From Candidatus Gottesmanbacteria bacterium (GTDB lineage Bacteria; Patescibacteria; Microgenomatia; UBA10105; UBA927), in the NCBI GenBank assembly GCA_903821745.1, contig CAIJMI010000005.1:293114-357113 (forward strand): 64,000 nucleotides of DNA, given 5' to 3'. The notes beneath the pieces were generated by a model. That model did not search any database and was not told where the DNA came from. It saw nothing but the letters and a program-made list of their open reading frames with translations. Shown in pieces: positions 8,350 to 16,536 of this stretch (position 1 is the stretch's first letter; every line of letters starts with the position of its first letter). The translations under genes and the position numbers were made by a program.

Positions 8350-8565
8350 AGAAAACGTTGTTATTATACTCTAAATCCATCAATATACAAACAACGAAAC
8401 TGGCGGTATTATATGTATCAACGCACGTATAACGTCGCATAATATACAAAAACACAACAACTTATCCACAAAATATTTTCCTCCATTGACAATGTCCGAC
8501 ATCACATGATATTGTTTGACTACTAACGATACATTTTTTTTCTTGCCCAAAGAAAAGGAGACCAT
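8350..8565. promoter_or_regulatory. Divergent promoter region with one DnaA-box match
   Basis: AT-rich spacer between two divergent genes. TTATCCACA (8462-8470) is a perfect match to the DnaA-box consensus. For the HTH gene there is TTGACA (8486-8491), an 18-base spacer and TATTGT (8510-8515) with TGA as extended -10. For the minus-strand gene there is TATAAT at 8367-8372. One DnaA box without a cluster does not make an origin. Confidence 0.5.
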
Positions 8566-8766
8566 ATGGCAATGGGCGATGACTGGCCAGATCTATTAAC
8601 CGTAAAGGAAGTTGCAAAAATTTTGCGTGTTTCCCCTCTTACGATTAAACGCTGGGGTAAACGAGGGAAACTTCCAGCTATTCGGATTAACTCACGAGGA
8701 GACAGACGCTACAAAAAAGAAGCGGTCATGTGGCTTTTGGGACTCCAACAAAAAGGACAAATCTAA
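8566..8766 (+). CDS. Small excisionase/MerR-type helix-turn-helix DNA-binding protein
   Basis: 66 residues, nearly all a winged helix-turn-helix of the MerR/excisionase type: LLTVKEVAKILRVSPLTIKRWGKRGKLPAIRI followed by a wing (NSRGDRRYKKEAVMWLL). Such stand-alone domains bind DNA as regulators or recombination directionality factors. AAGGAG lies 7 bases before the ATG; a second ATG at 8572 is possible. No integrase catalytic domain is seen in the window, so a regulator role is more likely than excision. It is convergent with galT, the stops being only about 5 bases apart. Confidence 0.8.
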   Translation: MAMGDDWPDLLTVKEVAKILRVSPLTIKRWGKRGKLPAIRINSRGDRRYKKEAVMWLLGLQQKGQI

Positions 8767-8771
8767 ACGCA

Positions 8772-9623
8772 TTACACAGCAACTTTTTGGAGCTGTTTTG
8801 CAGCTTCTGTGGGATCAATAACATTAACGTTCAAACCGGTTCCCAGTTCAAATCCAGCACGGTGAATAGAACGTGGAATAATACGGATAAACCAATTTTT
8901 CCCGTGATAGATATAGTAATTAAACACAAACGGCTCATTTACCTGTTTAAACAGAAGTTCCGGACTTTTGAGAACAACACTCAACTTCCGTAAAGTCCGA
9001 CTGACCACATTTGCAAGCTCCGGTAGTTCCGTGTCCGTCACATCACTGAACTTTTTTCCGTCTGTTTTTGGAGCAATCCACGTTTCAAACGGCCATTGGG
9101 AAAACTCAGGACAATAGGTCGTAAATAACGGATATTCTTCGACAATATTTTTAAATGGTTCGAGCGTTAACGCATCAAGATTGATTTGATTGGGAACCAC
9201 AACGAGTTGACTATGCGGATGTTTCAAACTAGCCCCAGCTGACAATCCATGATTGCAAAAAATGAGAACTTGCCCATCCATTTCATGTGCTCGGTACCGG
9301 TCGCGGTATACAGAAAAAATCTTTTGTACCTGAAACACTGGCAGCGTGTCCACGTCAGCTGTATCACTCGGAGAATGAATGACCACTTCATGAATATCGG
9401 TAATTGGGTATTTATTGGGTACCACCCGAACGTCCCATCCTGGGGTATTCGGTTCCCCCGCTCCCACTCGATATAGTTCTGGTGGTGTTTCTTTTTCGTT
9501 ACCTGCACAAAATGGACAGACATGATATGCCGTTGGTTTTTGTGCAACAGTTGGACGGTCATTACGAACCGGAGATATAATTATCCACCGTTGCGTTTTA
9601 CTATCGGGAACATAACGTGCCAT
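8772..9623 (-). CDS. galT: Galactose-1-phosphate uridylyltransferase-like protein (HIT superfamily)
   Basis: GalT exchanges UMP between UDP-glucose and galactose-1-phosphate. Visible are the zinc site CPFCAGNE near residue 40, and the active-site motif HPHSQLV, with the C-terminal half matching short bacterial/archaeal GalT (VVPNKYP, WPFETWIAPK). The length of 283 residues is usual for the short form. The open frame continues upstream to a GTG at 9665, but the ATG at 9623 matches family starts (MARYVPDSKTQRWIIISP) and lies exactly 6 bases after a -10 box, so it is preferred. Related HIT-type nucleotidyltransferases cannot be excluded as to substrate. Confidence 0.85.
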   Translation of the reverse strand: MARYVPDSKTQRWIIISPVRNDRPTVAQKPTAYHVCPFCAGNEKETPPELYRVGAGEPNTPGWDVRVVPNKYPITDIHEVVIHSPSDTADVDTLPVFQVQKIFSVYRDRYRAHEMDGQVLIFCNHGLSAGASLKHPHSQLVVVPNQINLDALTLEPFKNIVEEYPLFTTYCPEFSQWPFETWIAPKTDGKKFSDVTDTELPELANVVSRTLRKLSVVLKSPELLFKQVNEPFVFNYYIYHGKNWFIRIIPRSIHRAGFELGTGLNVNVIDPTEAAKQLQKVAV

Positions 9624-9629
9624 AACGTT

Positions 9630-9658
9630 AGTATCGAGCATCCAACAGGAAGTATCAA
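9630..9658 (-). promoter_or_regulatory. Leaderless promoter of galT
   Basis: On the minus strand TTGATA (9653-9658), 17 bases, GATACT (9630-9635), then 6 bases to the ATG. The expected start site is the A of the ATG. The same two hexamers with the same spacing occur before the gene at 23925. Confidence 0.7.
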
Positions 9659-9722
9659 GTCTCACTTACTTCTATTGACAAGGGACACATTACGATACGG
9701 TACATGTATCGAGGTAGTATGT

Positions 9723-10022
9723 ATGAAACAATTTTTATCGGTATTCCTAGATGTTTCTCTTGCTCTTGTTCTCTGTATCGCTGCGTCTTTTTTCATTCCT
9801 TAGGGACAAATATCCTGGGGTACACTCTCCTGGCAACCAGCACGAACAATTACCGTTTCAGGGCAAGCAGTAAGTAAAGAAAAGAATCAGATAGCAACAT
9901 TTAATGCAGGTGCAAATTCCGTCAAAGACAGCAAACAGGATGCGATCAACGAGGTAAACAGCAAAATACAATCAGTTATTGAAGCTGCGAAATCAGTCAC
10001 CGTCATGTTTGAATTACACTAA
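9723..10022 (+). pseudogene. SIMPL-domain (DUF541) protein remnant with in-frame amber stop
   Basis: From the ATG at 9723 the frame codes a membrane/signal segment (MKQFLSVFLDVSLALVLCIAASFF), meets TAG at 9801-9803, and then continues in the same frame for 72 codons that read WGTLSWQPARTITVSGQAVS and NAGANSVKDSKQDAINEVNS, typical of the start of SIMPL-domain proteins, to a TAA at 10020. SIMPL proteins usually have over 200 residues, so the C-terminal half is missing as well. Nonsense mutation plus truncation suggests a dead gene; readthrough of the amber codon or a sequencing error are alternatives. Confidence 0.7.
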
Positions 10023-10031
10023 GACGATTAT

Positions 10032-11021
10032 TCAATAAAATCGTTTCAATAATATTGCCGCTTTTTCCTTTATCTTATCGGTTACGGCAACCCGCACCAT
10101 ACCAACGTTTGGTTGTCCGTAATACACAATCGATTTTATAGGTGCGTAAAGAATCACCGGCAACACTAATAAATCCTCTTCTCCATCAATAACAAAAACA
10201 GATGGAGATTTCTTTTTTGACCATGAAATAATTGCATTTGTTGCATCGCGACTGATATATCCAGGACCGCTTTTGAATTCTTGTTTTGTCTTCGGCAGCT
10301 TGTTCCAATACTCTTTCTCCCACATATACGGAAGCCGTTCCACTTGCATATCGACAATTGCCAACGTGGGAACAAGTCCATTATCCAAAAGTCGCTTTGT
10401 TGTTTTGTCTCCAACGGCAATAACAATTGCATCATGATCACCTCGAATAATGGATTCTGTGTTGCCGTCTTTTAAGACAATTCCAAACGGTTCTGCAAGT
10501 TCACTCCGCATGCTGTCCGGCATGATGAGTTTTCCTTCCGTATCAATTTCCTGTTTTCGGATGCGTGTTGATGAAATAGGCTGTGTGTTTTCAGCTTTCA
10601 CCATCCAAACGGTATGGACCGCCAAAACAGGCAATCTCACTGCTTTTCGTTTTTTGTTAATCATCACCGCTCCCTCTTTTGTATCTGTTGAAACGACAAT
10701 GACATCCATGGTATTTTTCCCAACGGTTGGCCCATACATGTCATCAATGGGAACAATATCGGCACGATTTAAAAAATGATGTTCCCGGAGCCATGTTTCT
10801 ACTTGTTGTTTTCGAGTGGCAAATGATTGAATCCGAGAGGAAGAAACACAGGGGCATGCAACACCCGAAATGTTCTCATCACACTTGTATTGCCGCACAT
10901 ACGCGTCCGTCGTCAATCCGATAGTTACGCGGGATGCAATTGCGAACGCCTCAGTAAGAAGGGCACCGTGTCCGCTATGGAGATGGTCGAAGGTCCCGCC
11001 AAGTACTGCGTGTTTGAACAT
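10032..11021 (-). CDS. Fused archaeal-type phosphopantetheine adenylyltransferase and GTP-dependent dephospho-CoA kinase
   Basis: The N-terminal part (1-150) is a nucleotidyltransferase of the archaeal/eukaryotic PPAT type: AVLGGTFDHLHSGHGALL with the HxGH signature, and ISSTRIR near 145. The C-terminal part (about 165-329) matches archaeal DUF359, shown to be a GTP-dependent dephospho-CoA kinase: VGDKTTKRLLDNGLVPTLAIVD, GYISRDATNAI, VIDGEEDLLVLPVILYAP and YGQPNVGMVRV. Together they would perform the last two steps of CoA synthesis. The frame opens at 11045, but a TATAAT box ends 7 bases before the ATG at 11021, which also starts the PPAT fold, so that start is preferred. The family match is strong; the activity is inferred. 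Confidence 0.85.
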   Translation of the reverse strand: MFKHAVLGGTFDHLHSGHGALLTEAFAIASRVTIGLTTDAYVRQYKCDENISGVACPCVSSSRIQSFATRKQQVETWLREHHFLNRADIVPIDDMYGPTVGKNTMDVIVVSTDTKEGAVMINKKRKAVRLPVLAVHTVWMVKAENTQPISSTRIRKQEIDTEGKLIMPDSMRSELAEPFGIVLKDGNTESIIRGDHDAIVIAVGDKTTKRLLDNGLVPTLAIVDMQVERLPYMWEKEYWNKLPKTKQEFKSGPGYISRDATNAIISWSKKKSPSVFVIDGEEDLLVLPVILYAPIKSIVYYGQPNVGMVRVAVTDKIKEKAAILLKRFY

Positions 11022-11101
11022 ACGGAGCATTATATACCTTTCCATTATGTGCTTGAAATAGCGCGTATGAACGTCTTCTCGAACAAGTTCCTACTGAAGA
11101 A

Positions 11102-11491
11102 TTAGATTTTCCCAGCGTGATGCAGACCCCAATACAGTTTCTGTGCTTTCTCAGACAGATCAGTGAATTTTTTCCTGGAAACAGGCGCGTATTCCACTTT
11201 CACTGGACGCCCATCATACTCAGCTTCCCCAACGAGACTCACCATACCGTCCTGAACGATCCGAAGTCCACCGTCAAGCGTCTCTTCCGTCCTTGTTTGT
11301 GCATCTTCTAGCCTAAGCCGTTGTTCTTTGACGTATTCCATGACTTCGTCAAATGGTTTTGGGCCTCTTGATTTAGGTTCTTTTTTCTTTTTGGGACGGA
11401 TTTCGTGATCTCCAGCATGCGGGTGCGTATGGAACTCCCCTTCTTTGGAGATAAATACTCCGCGTTGTCGTGCAAATTCAGGATTGTTCAT
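11102..11491 (-). CDS. Hypothetical 129-aa basic protein
   Basis: No family recognised. The N-terminal part has a His cluster (EGEFHTHPHAGDHEIRP) followed by a very basic stretch (KKKKEPKSRGPK) and a helical, charged segment (EVMEYVKEQRLRLEDAQTRTEE). The C-terminal 50 residues (VSLVGEAEYDGRPVKVEYAP) look like a small beta domain. A TATAAT box ends 9 bases before the ATG, so the mRNA leader should be very short. It is on the same strand as the CoA fusion gene, but each appears to have its own promoter. Confidence 0.65.
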   Translation of the reverse strand: MNNPEFARQRGVFISKEGEFHTHPHAGDHEIRPKKKKEPKSRGPKPFDEVMEYVKEQRLRLEDAQTRTEETLDGGLRIVQDGMVSLVGEAEYDGRPVKVEYAPVSRKKFTDLSEKAQKLYWGLHHAGKI

Positions 11492-11529
11492 ATATCCTAT
11501 ATTATATATCTAGTAAGCAATTTTTCCTA

Positions 11530-13377
11530 TCATACTACCGGTTTTACAGCCGCAACAATGGCGTGAGTGTCAATCTGTTCATAAGACAGCAGTTCTTCCA
11601 TCGTGCCTGACATCGGCGTTTTTCGAACTGCCAAATGCGTTATATTTTTCATTTCCATCCCTGCCAGAGCTGCAAAAACCGCATCGCCAAGGCCTCCTTC
11701 AGGGTAATGATCTTCAACAATAACAAAATGTGTTGCCGCTTTTGCAGCCTGTCGGATGGTCGTTTCGTCAATCGGTTTAATGCTGTAACAATCAATCACT
11801 CGCGTTGATATATGTTTTGCTTCCAACAATTTTTGTGCTTTTAATGCTTCATGCACCGTCACCCCGGTTGCAATAATGACAACGAGATTGCCGTGCCCCG
11901 TTTCTTTATGTATGACACTTCCACCAATCACAATTTTGGTTTTTTCGTCATACAAAATTGGTAATATTGGTCGCGTTGTACGGATATAGGCAATGCCCTG
12001 GTGTCGATTGATCAGTTCTGTCAGTTTCTCGGCAGCTACCGCATCTGCGGGGCTCACAACAAGAGAACCAGGGATAGTTCGAAAGAACGCAATGTCCTCA
12101 AGTCCCATCTGTGACGGACCATCAGCCCCTGTTGCAACTCCGCCGTGCGATCCGTTCACCATCATGGGTATTCCTGACAACGCGACCATTCGGAATTGGT
12201 CAGCAGCACGCATCAAAAATGCTCCATACGATGACACAACCGGATACAAACCCTGAATTACACACCCAGCTGCAATTCCAGTCATCAGTTGTTCTGCAAT
12301 ATGACATGCAAAAAATTGATGCGGGAGCGCTTCATGAAATAAATGGGTATATGTCGATGTTTCGAGGTCTCCATCCAATACCATCATCTGCTTATCCTGT
12401 GCTCCCAAACGAACGAGTGCTTTTCCAAATCCCTCCCGGGTGGTTGTCGGCGCTTCATACAACGACGTCTGTCCTTGAGAAAATGGGTGCTTTTTTAAAA
12501 CGGGAGATGTACCACTTGGTTTTTTTATCATTCCTTCAAAAGACGTATCAACGTCTCCCAGTTCTTTCAGTGCTACCTCCAACTGTTGTTTGTTCAGCAC
12601 TTTTCCGTGCCATCCCTGTTTATTTTCCAACAAGGAAACACCTTTTCCCTTACTCGTTTTTGCAATAATGACCGTTGGTCCACCACGATAATCAAGCGCT
12701 TTCTGATACGCTGTATCAAGCATCTTCAAATCATGTCCGTCAACAACAAGTGCCGCCCATCCAAACGATTCAAAACGTTTTCTGTACGTTTCCGTATCCC
12801 ACTGTTCCATCGTTGGTCCTGATTGTTCCAATGCATTCAAATCCACCAGTGCGATGAGATTGTTTGTCCGATGGTATCCTGCGGCCATCACTGCCTCCCA
12901 CACGGATCCTTCAGACAATTCTCCATCTCCCAATAACACGAAGACATGGGGAATCTGCGGTGTTGCTTCATAGCGAAACCGATACTGCATCGCTAGTGCT
13001 TCGCCTAGTCCTATGGCAAGCCCCTGTCCAAGCGATCCCGTCGCAATATCCACCATGGAAAACCGCGGGGTCGGATGTCCTTCTAAAATGCTGTCAAACT
13101 TCCGGTACGTGGCAAGTTCTTTATCAGAAATAATTCCCGCAACATGAAACAGTGCGTACAAAAGTGGCGAAGCGTGACCTTTGGAAAAAATAACGCGGTC
13201 ATTGGTACATTGTTTTGGATTGGTCACATCAAACTGCAGATACTTAAAATACAGCGTCGCCATAAGCTCAACTGCAGAAAGCGATGATGTGGGATGCCCG
13301 CTGCCAGCTATTGTTGTCATCGACAAAATGTCATATCGACAACGGGTACATAACTTTTTTATGGCAGGAAGAAGCAT
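11530..13377 (-). CDS. tkt: Transketolase
   Basis: Transketolase moves two-carbon units between sugar phosphates with thiamine diphosphate. The 615-residue protein has the full order: N-terminal TPP domain with GSGHPTSSLSAVE and the cofactor motif GDGELSEGSVWEA...NLNALEQSG-like region, the pyrimidine-binding domain (LDGDLETSTYTHLF, AEQLMTGIAAG) and the C-terminal domain. It is split into two chains in many archaea and CPR; here it is one chain. TATACT ends 8 bases before the ATG, giving a near-leaderless mRNA. The neighbouring rpe and rpiB support the pathway role. Confidence 0.95.
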   Translation of the reverse strand: MLLPAIKKLCTRCRYDILSMTTIAGSGHPTSSLSAVELMATLYFKYLQFDVTNPKQCTNDRVIFSKGHASPLLYALFHVAGIISDKELATYRKFDSILEGHPTPRFSMVDIATGSLGQGLAIGLGEALAMQYRFRYEATPQIPHVFVLLGDGELSEGSVWEAVMAAGYHRTNNLIALVDLNALEQSGPTMEQWDTETYRKRFESFGWAALVVDGHDLKMLDTAYQKALDYRGGPTVIIAKTSKGKGVSLLENKQGWHGKVLNKQQLEVALKELGDVDTSFEGMIKKPSGTSPVLKKHPFSQGQTSLYEAPTTTREGFGKALVRLGAQDKQMMVLDGDLETSTYTHLFHEALPHQFFACHIAEQLMTGIAAGCVIQGLYPVVSSYGAFLMRAADQFRMVALSGIPMMVNGSHGGVATGADGPSQMGLEDIAFFRTIPGSLVVSPADAVAAEKLTELINRHQGIAYIRTTRPILPILYDEKTKIVIGGSVIHKETGHGNLVVIIATGVTVHEALKAQKLLEAKHISTRVIDCYSIKPIDETTIRQAAKAATHFVIVEDHYPEGGLGDAVFAALAGMEMKNITHLAVRKTPMSGTMEELLSYEQIDTHAIVAAVKPVV

Positions 13378-13418
13378 ATAAGGTTAGTATAGCAAACAAC
13401 GCGTTTTGCTGATATCGT

Positions 13419-14063
13419 TTATGCGTTTTGAAGGGCCTCAATTGCAGACTCGATTGTGTGTTCAGAATTAAACAGATAGCTGGTTGAAACAATCCGTGAA
13501 ACTCCCGCTTCTTTCACAATTTTTGCCGTTTCCGGTGTCATTCCACCATCTACTTCAATTGGCAAGTCCGGCAAATTGCGGTGAATTGTTTTAATGGTTT
13601 CCAGTGCGTTTTGTTCAAACTCCTGGCCGCTTGCCCCTGCTTCCACCGTCATCACTAATACAAAATCGACTTCCTCAAGAAACGGTTCGATCATTTCAAA
13701 ATCAGAATCCACATCAATGGCCATGCCAACTTCCATTTCGTGCGTTCTTGCCTCAGCCAAAAATTCTCTCGGTTCATGGCATTCGACATGCGCAATCACC
13801 CGGGAAAATCCTGCATCAGCAAGGGGTTTTAAATATGGCATAGGTTTCCCAACCATGAGATGTGCTTCAAACTTCGTTCCTGTCTTTCTAAACTTTTCAA
13901 CAATGGGCGCAAGGAGTGCAACATCATGAACGGTGTCACTGGGGATAATGGTATTATCTGCAATATCAATCTGAATAACATCAACATGCGGTGCAACCAA
14001 TGTCACTTTCCGTTCCAGTTCTTTAATATCGCCTTCGTTAATGCCGGGGATTATTTCCATCAT
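13419..14063 (-). CDS. rpe: Ribulose-phosphate 3-epimerase
   Basis: TIM-barrel enzyme interconverting ribulose-5-P and xylulose-5-P. Family features are present: the early VDVIQIDIADNT strand, FEAHLMVGKP, the IAHVECHE segment and EVDGGMTPETAKIVKEAGVSRIVSTSYLF at the phosphate site. His/Asp metal ligands are partly changed (HLMV is kept; D-I-A-D in place of D-V-M-D), so it is a divergent member. The frame opens at a TTG at 14099, but TTGAAA-17-GATACT ends 7 bases before the ATG at 14063, which gives a family-like start; the next codon is also ATG. Upstream lies rpiB. Confidence 0.88.
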   Translation of the reverse strand: MMEIIPGINEGDIKELERKVTLVAPHVDVIQIDIADNTIIPSDTVHDVALLAPIVEKFRKTGTKFEAHLMVGKPMPYLKPLADAGFSRVIAHVECHEPREFLAEARTHEMEVGMAIDVDSDFEMIEPFLEEVDFVLVMTVEAGASGQEFEQNALETIKTIHRNLPDLPIEVDGGMTPETAKIVKEAGVSRIVSTSYLFNSEHTIESAIEALQNA

Positions 14064-14070
14064 AGATATA

Positions 14071-14099
14071 AGTATCAGGGATAGGAGAGGCGCTTTCAA
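14071..14099 (-). promoter_or_regulatory. Leaderless promoter of rpe
   Basis: TTGAAA (14094-14099, minus strand), 17 bases, GATACT (14071-14076), then 7 bases to the ATG. It decides the start codon of rpe. Confidence 0.65.
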
Positions 14100-14109
14100 G
14101 AAGGAAAAA

Positions 14110-14559
14110 TTACTTTACCTGTTCTTGCGTCGTAATTTTTCCAATCCTTCGGACAAACCGCTCTTGAGGATCAAACGGCGTTACTAAAAATTTTTCAGCA
14201 ATGGCCTTTGCCTGTTCTTCCGTTAAATAATCAGAAGCAAGGGCGATGACATTAATATCATCATCACTTCTTGCATCGGCAACTTGTTCCGGCGTCACCG
14301 CAAGCGATGCCCGGATGCCATCAATTTTGTTCACAGCAATAGATATTCCTGCTCCAGATCCACAGATCACAATACCGCGGTTTTCCGGCTGCTCCACCAC
14401 TTTTTTGGCAACGGCAAAGGCAAAATCCGGATAATCATCATGGGGATCAAGAACCGTGTTCCCACAGTCAACAACGGTGTGCCCGTGTTCTGTCGCCCAT
14501 TGCTTGAGCGTTTCCTTCAGGAAAAATCCTTTATGGTCAGCTCCGAAGAATATAGTCAT
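14110..14559 (-). CDS. rpiB: Ribose-5-phosphate isomerase B
   Basis: RpiB/LacAB family sugar-phosphate isomerase, 149 residues, usual length. The signature FFGADHKGFFLKETLKQW at the N terminus, the DYPDFAFAVAKKV segment and the active-site loop GIVICGSGAGISIAVNKIDGIRA (Cys-x-Ser-Gly) are present. It converts ribose-5-P and ribulose-5-P, linking to rpe and tkt next door. TATACT ends 8 bases before the ATG. Confidence 0.95.
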   Translation of the reverse strand: MTIFFGADHKGFFLKETLKQWATEHGHTVVDCGNTVLDPHDDYPDFAFAVAKKVVEQPENRGIVICGSGAGISIAVNKIDGIRASLAVTPEQVADARSDDDINVIALASDYLTEEQAKAIAEKFLVTPFDPQERFVRRIGKITTQEQVK

Positions 14560-14580
14560 ATGCTTTCAGTATACCTTGTA

Positions 14581-14925
14581 TTACCGAATATTTTGAAGTG
14601 CAACGCCCAAGGTGTCATATTTCCCGTCGAGTGTCCGAAAGAGTTCATCATCAACCAATCCTCGTCCCCAGGCAACTGCCAAATGGGTTCTGACAATAGC
14701 AACGAGGCCAATTGCGTCCAGCAAAATCTGTCGTCCAAATCGACGGTCCAATCGTGACAAACCGTCAGCGATTTTTGCAGTAACATCGGTTGCACTGTCC
14801 AAAACCTGTTCGACAATTTCTTCATTGTCTCCGGATTTTTGGCCGTCGAATGCTTCATGGATATCCATGAGTGCAACATACGCGTCCTGCCACAATTTAT
14901 GTTCATGAAAAGGTGTGTTGTTCAT
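14581..14925 (-). CDS. Hypothetical 114-aa helical protein
   Basis: No family recognised with certainty. The sequence is all-helical in appearance, with HKLWQDAYVALMDIHEAFDG at the N terminus and an Arg/Asp-rich middle (ADGLSRLDRRFGRQILLDAIG). It resembles the small four-helix-bundle proteins of the S23/avd type, which carry LWQ.A.. near the start; this is a guess. It lies between otsA and rpiB on the same strand, with small gaps, and may be co-transcribed with either. Confidence 0.6.
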   Translation of the reverse strand: MNNTPFHEHKLWQDAYVALMDIHEAFDGQKSGDNEEIVEQVLDSATDVTAKIADGLSRLDRRFGRQILLDAIGLVAIVRTHLAVAWGRGLVDDELFRTLDGKYDTLGVALQNIR

Positions 14926-14971
14926 ATGCGTAGTCTGTATTCTATCCTACTTGCCGTCAAAAAACCATTCC

Positions 14972-16519
14972 CTACTGCTGCCCGGACTCCGTCATGGTAT
15001 CCTGAACAAACTGAATGCCCCATTGATAAATGTTGTTTTTTGCAAGCACGGTTTTGAGATCATTATTCCGCTTTTCTTTCTCTTTGGAATCCAGAGTCAG
15101 TGCGTGATAAAGTGCAATTGCTGATCCTTCAATATCGTAAGGGTTAATGAGCATTGCCGATTTCATATCCTTGGCTGCTCCCGTAAATTTGGAAAGAAGG
15201 AGCATCCCCTTATCGGATTTGTTGCAAATTGCATATTCTTTTGCAACCAAATTCATACCGTCGTCAAGGGAGGTCACCATACAGACATCTGCTAAATGAT
15301 AGTACAAAAAGATCTTTTCCCGAGGAACAATTTTATTCACATATTGAATCGGCAACCACGTGCCTTTCCCGTATTTCCAGTTGATGCGTTCTACAAGATC
15401 ATCAATCTCGTGGTTAATCGCCTTATAGGCAGGAATATGCACCCGCGAGGGTGCTCCAATCATAAGATACGTAAATTTGCCAATAAACTCCGGGTACTTA
15501 TCAAAAAACCGTTCAATAATTTTCAAGCGTTCCGGAATACCTTTGGTGTAATCAACCCGATCAACACCAATACCCAACAGGTCATATGTAAAATTGAAAT
15601 CTTCCTCAATTAATTTTTTCGTCGGTTGTTTGTTCCCCATTTCTTCCATAATCTCGGTATAGTCAATGCCAGCCGGAACGTTGGCAACTTTTGTCACATG
15701 GTCTTTATAGGTAATGGACCGAGGTTCTGAATCAACCATGACTTCCAAGTCTCGCCTTGTACATTCCACAAAATTATCAACATGATACCCGCGATGAAAA
15801 CCGATAAAGTCAGCGCCCAAAAGTCCTGCAACAATATCTTTCCGCCACGGACAAATACGATAAATTTCATATGTCGGCCATGGGATATGCCAAAACACCC
15901 CAATCTTTAGCTTCGGCTTCATTCGCCTGAGCATCGTGGGTAGCAGTGCAAGATGATAATCATTGACCCACACAAATCCTTCATCTCCGTCAAGCTCTTC
16001 AACAATTGCATCGGCAAATTTCTGGTTAACCGCAACATAATCCTGCCACCAGGAGTTATGAAACATGGGTTTTACAAATACCGCATGGCATAGGGGCCAT
16101 AAGGTCTGATTGGCAAACCCGTAATAGAATCCTTCCAGTTCCTTTTTCTTAATAAACACCCGTTTTAATGTGTATTTGGGATGTTCTGGCGGGACCTTTA
16201 TGCGGTTTTTGCTGTCAACAACTTCCTGGTCTGCATCGCCTGAACCAAGGGCTACCATGACACCACCGGTTGCCTGCAAAATGCCGTCCAAGAGACTATG
16301 TGCACCTCCAGCTGCTTTTTCAACAACAATCCCCTGTGCAGTCTTCATATGGAGATACGCTTCCCGTTGAATCGCAACGATGAATTTTCTTCCTTCGAGA
16401 GATTCTTTGACAAATGAAGTTAAATCTTTTGGCGTTTTTAAGGCAGCCATAGTCGATTTGGAAACGGAATAATATCCATATTGTATCACACGCTTGCTGG
16501 AAGTCTTCTTAATCGTCAT
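14972..16519 (-). CDS. otsA: Alpha,alpha-trehalose-phosphate synthase (GT20)
   Basis: Joins glucose from a nucleotide donor to glucose-6-P. The 515-residue protein has the GT20 core: FANQTLWPLCHA, VWVNDYHLALLPTMLRRMKP, GVFWHIPWPTYEIYR, GADFIGFHRGYHVDNF, the donor-site GVDRVDYTKGIPERLKIIERF and VTSLDDGMNLVAKEYAICN. The usual N-terminal glycine-rich segment is replaced by about 80 unusual residues, partly rich in Lys and Gly. No trehalose-6-P phosphatase is seen in the window. It follows a glycosyltransferase gene by 17 bases, probably in one transcript. Confidence 0.93.
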   Translation of the reverse strand: MTIKKTSSKRVIQYGYYSVSKSTMAALKTPKDLTSFVKESLEGRKFIVAIQREAYLHMKTAQGIVVEKAAGGAHSLLDGILQATGGVMVALGSGDADQEVVDSKNRIKVPPEHPKYTLKRVFIKKKELEGFYYGFANQTLWPLCHAVFVKPMFHNSWWQDYVAVNQKFADAIVEELDGDEGFVWVNDYHLALLPTMLRRMKPKLKIGVFWHIPWPTYEIYRICPWRKDIVAGLLGADFIGFHRGYHVDNFVECTRRDLEVMVDSEPRSITYKDHVTKVANVPAGIDYTEIMEEMGNKQPTKKLIEEDFNFTYDLLGIGVDRVDYTKGIPERLKIIERFFDKYPEFIGKFTYLMIGAPSRVHIPAYKAINHEIDDLVERINWKYGKGTWLPIQYVNKIVPREKIFLYYHLADVCMVTSLDDGMNLVAKEYAICNKSDKGMLLLSKFTGAAKDMKSAMLINPYDIEGSAIALYHALTLDSKEKEKRNNDLKTVLAKNNIYQWGIQFVQDTMTESGQQ

Positions 16520-16536
16520 AGGACAGGTTGATCAAA

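Noticed and set aside
8350..8565. Replication origin
   Set aside because: Only one DnaA box, no dnaA or dnaN gene nearby and no cluster of boxes.
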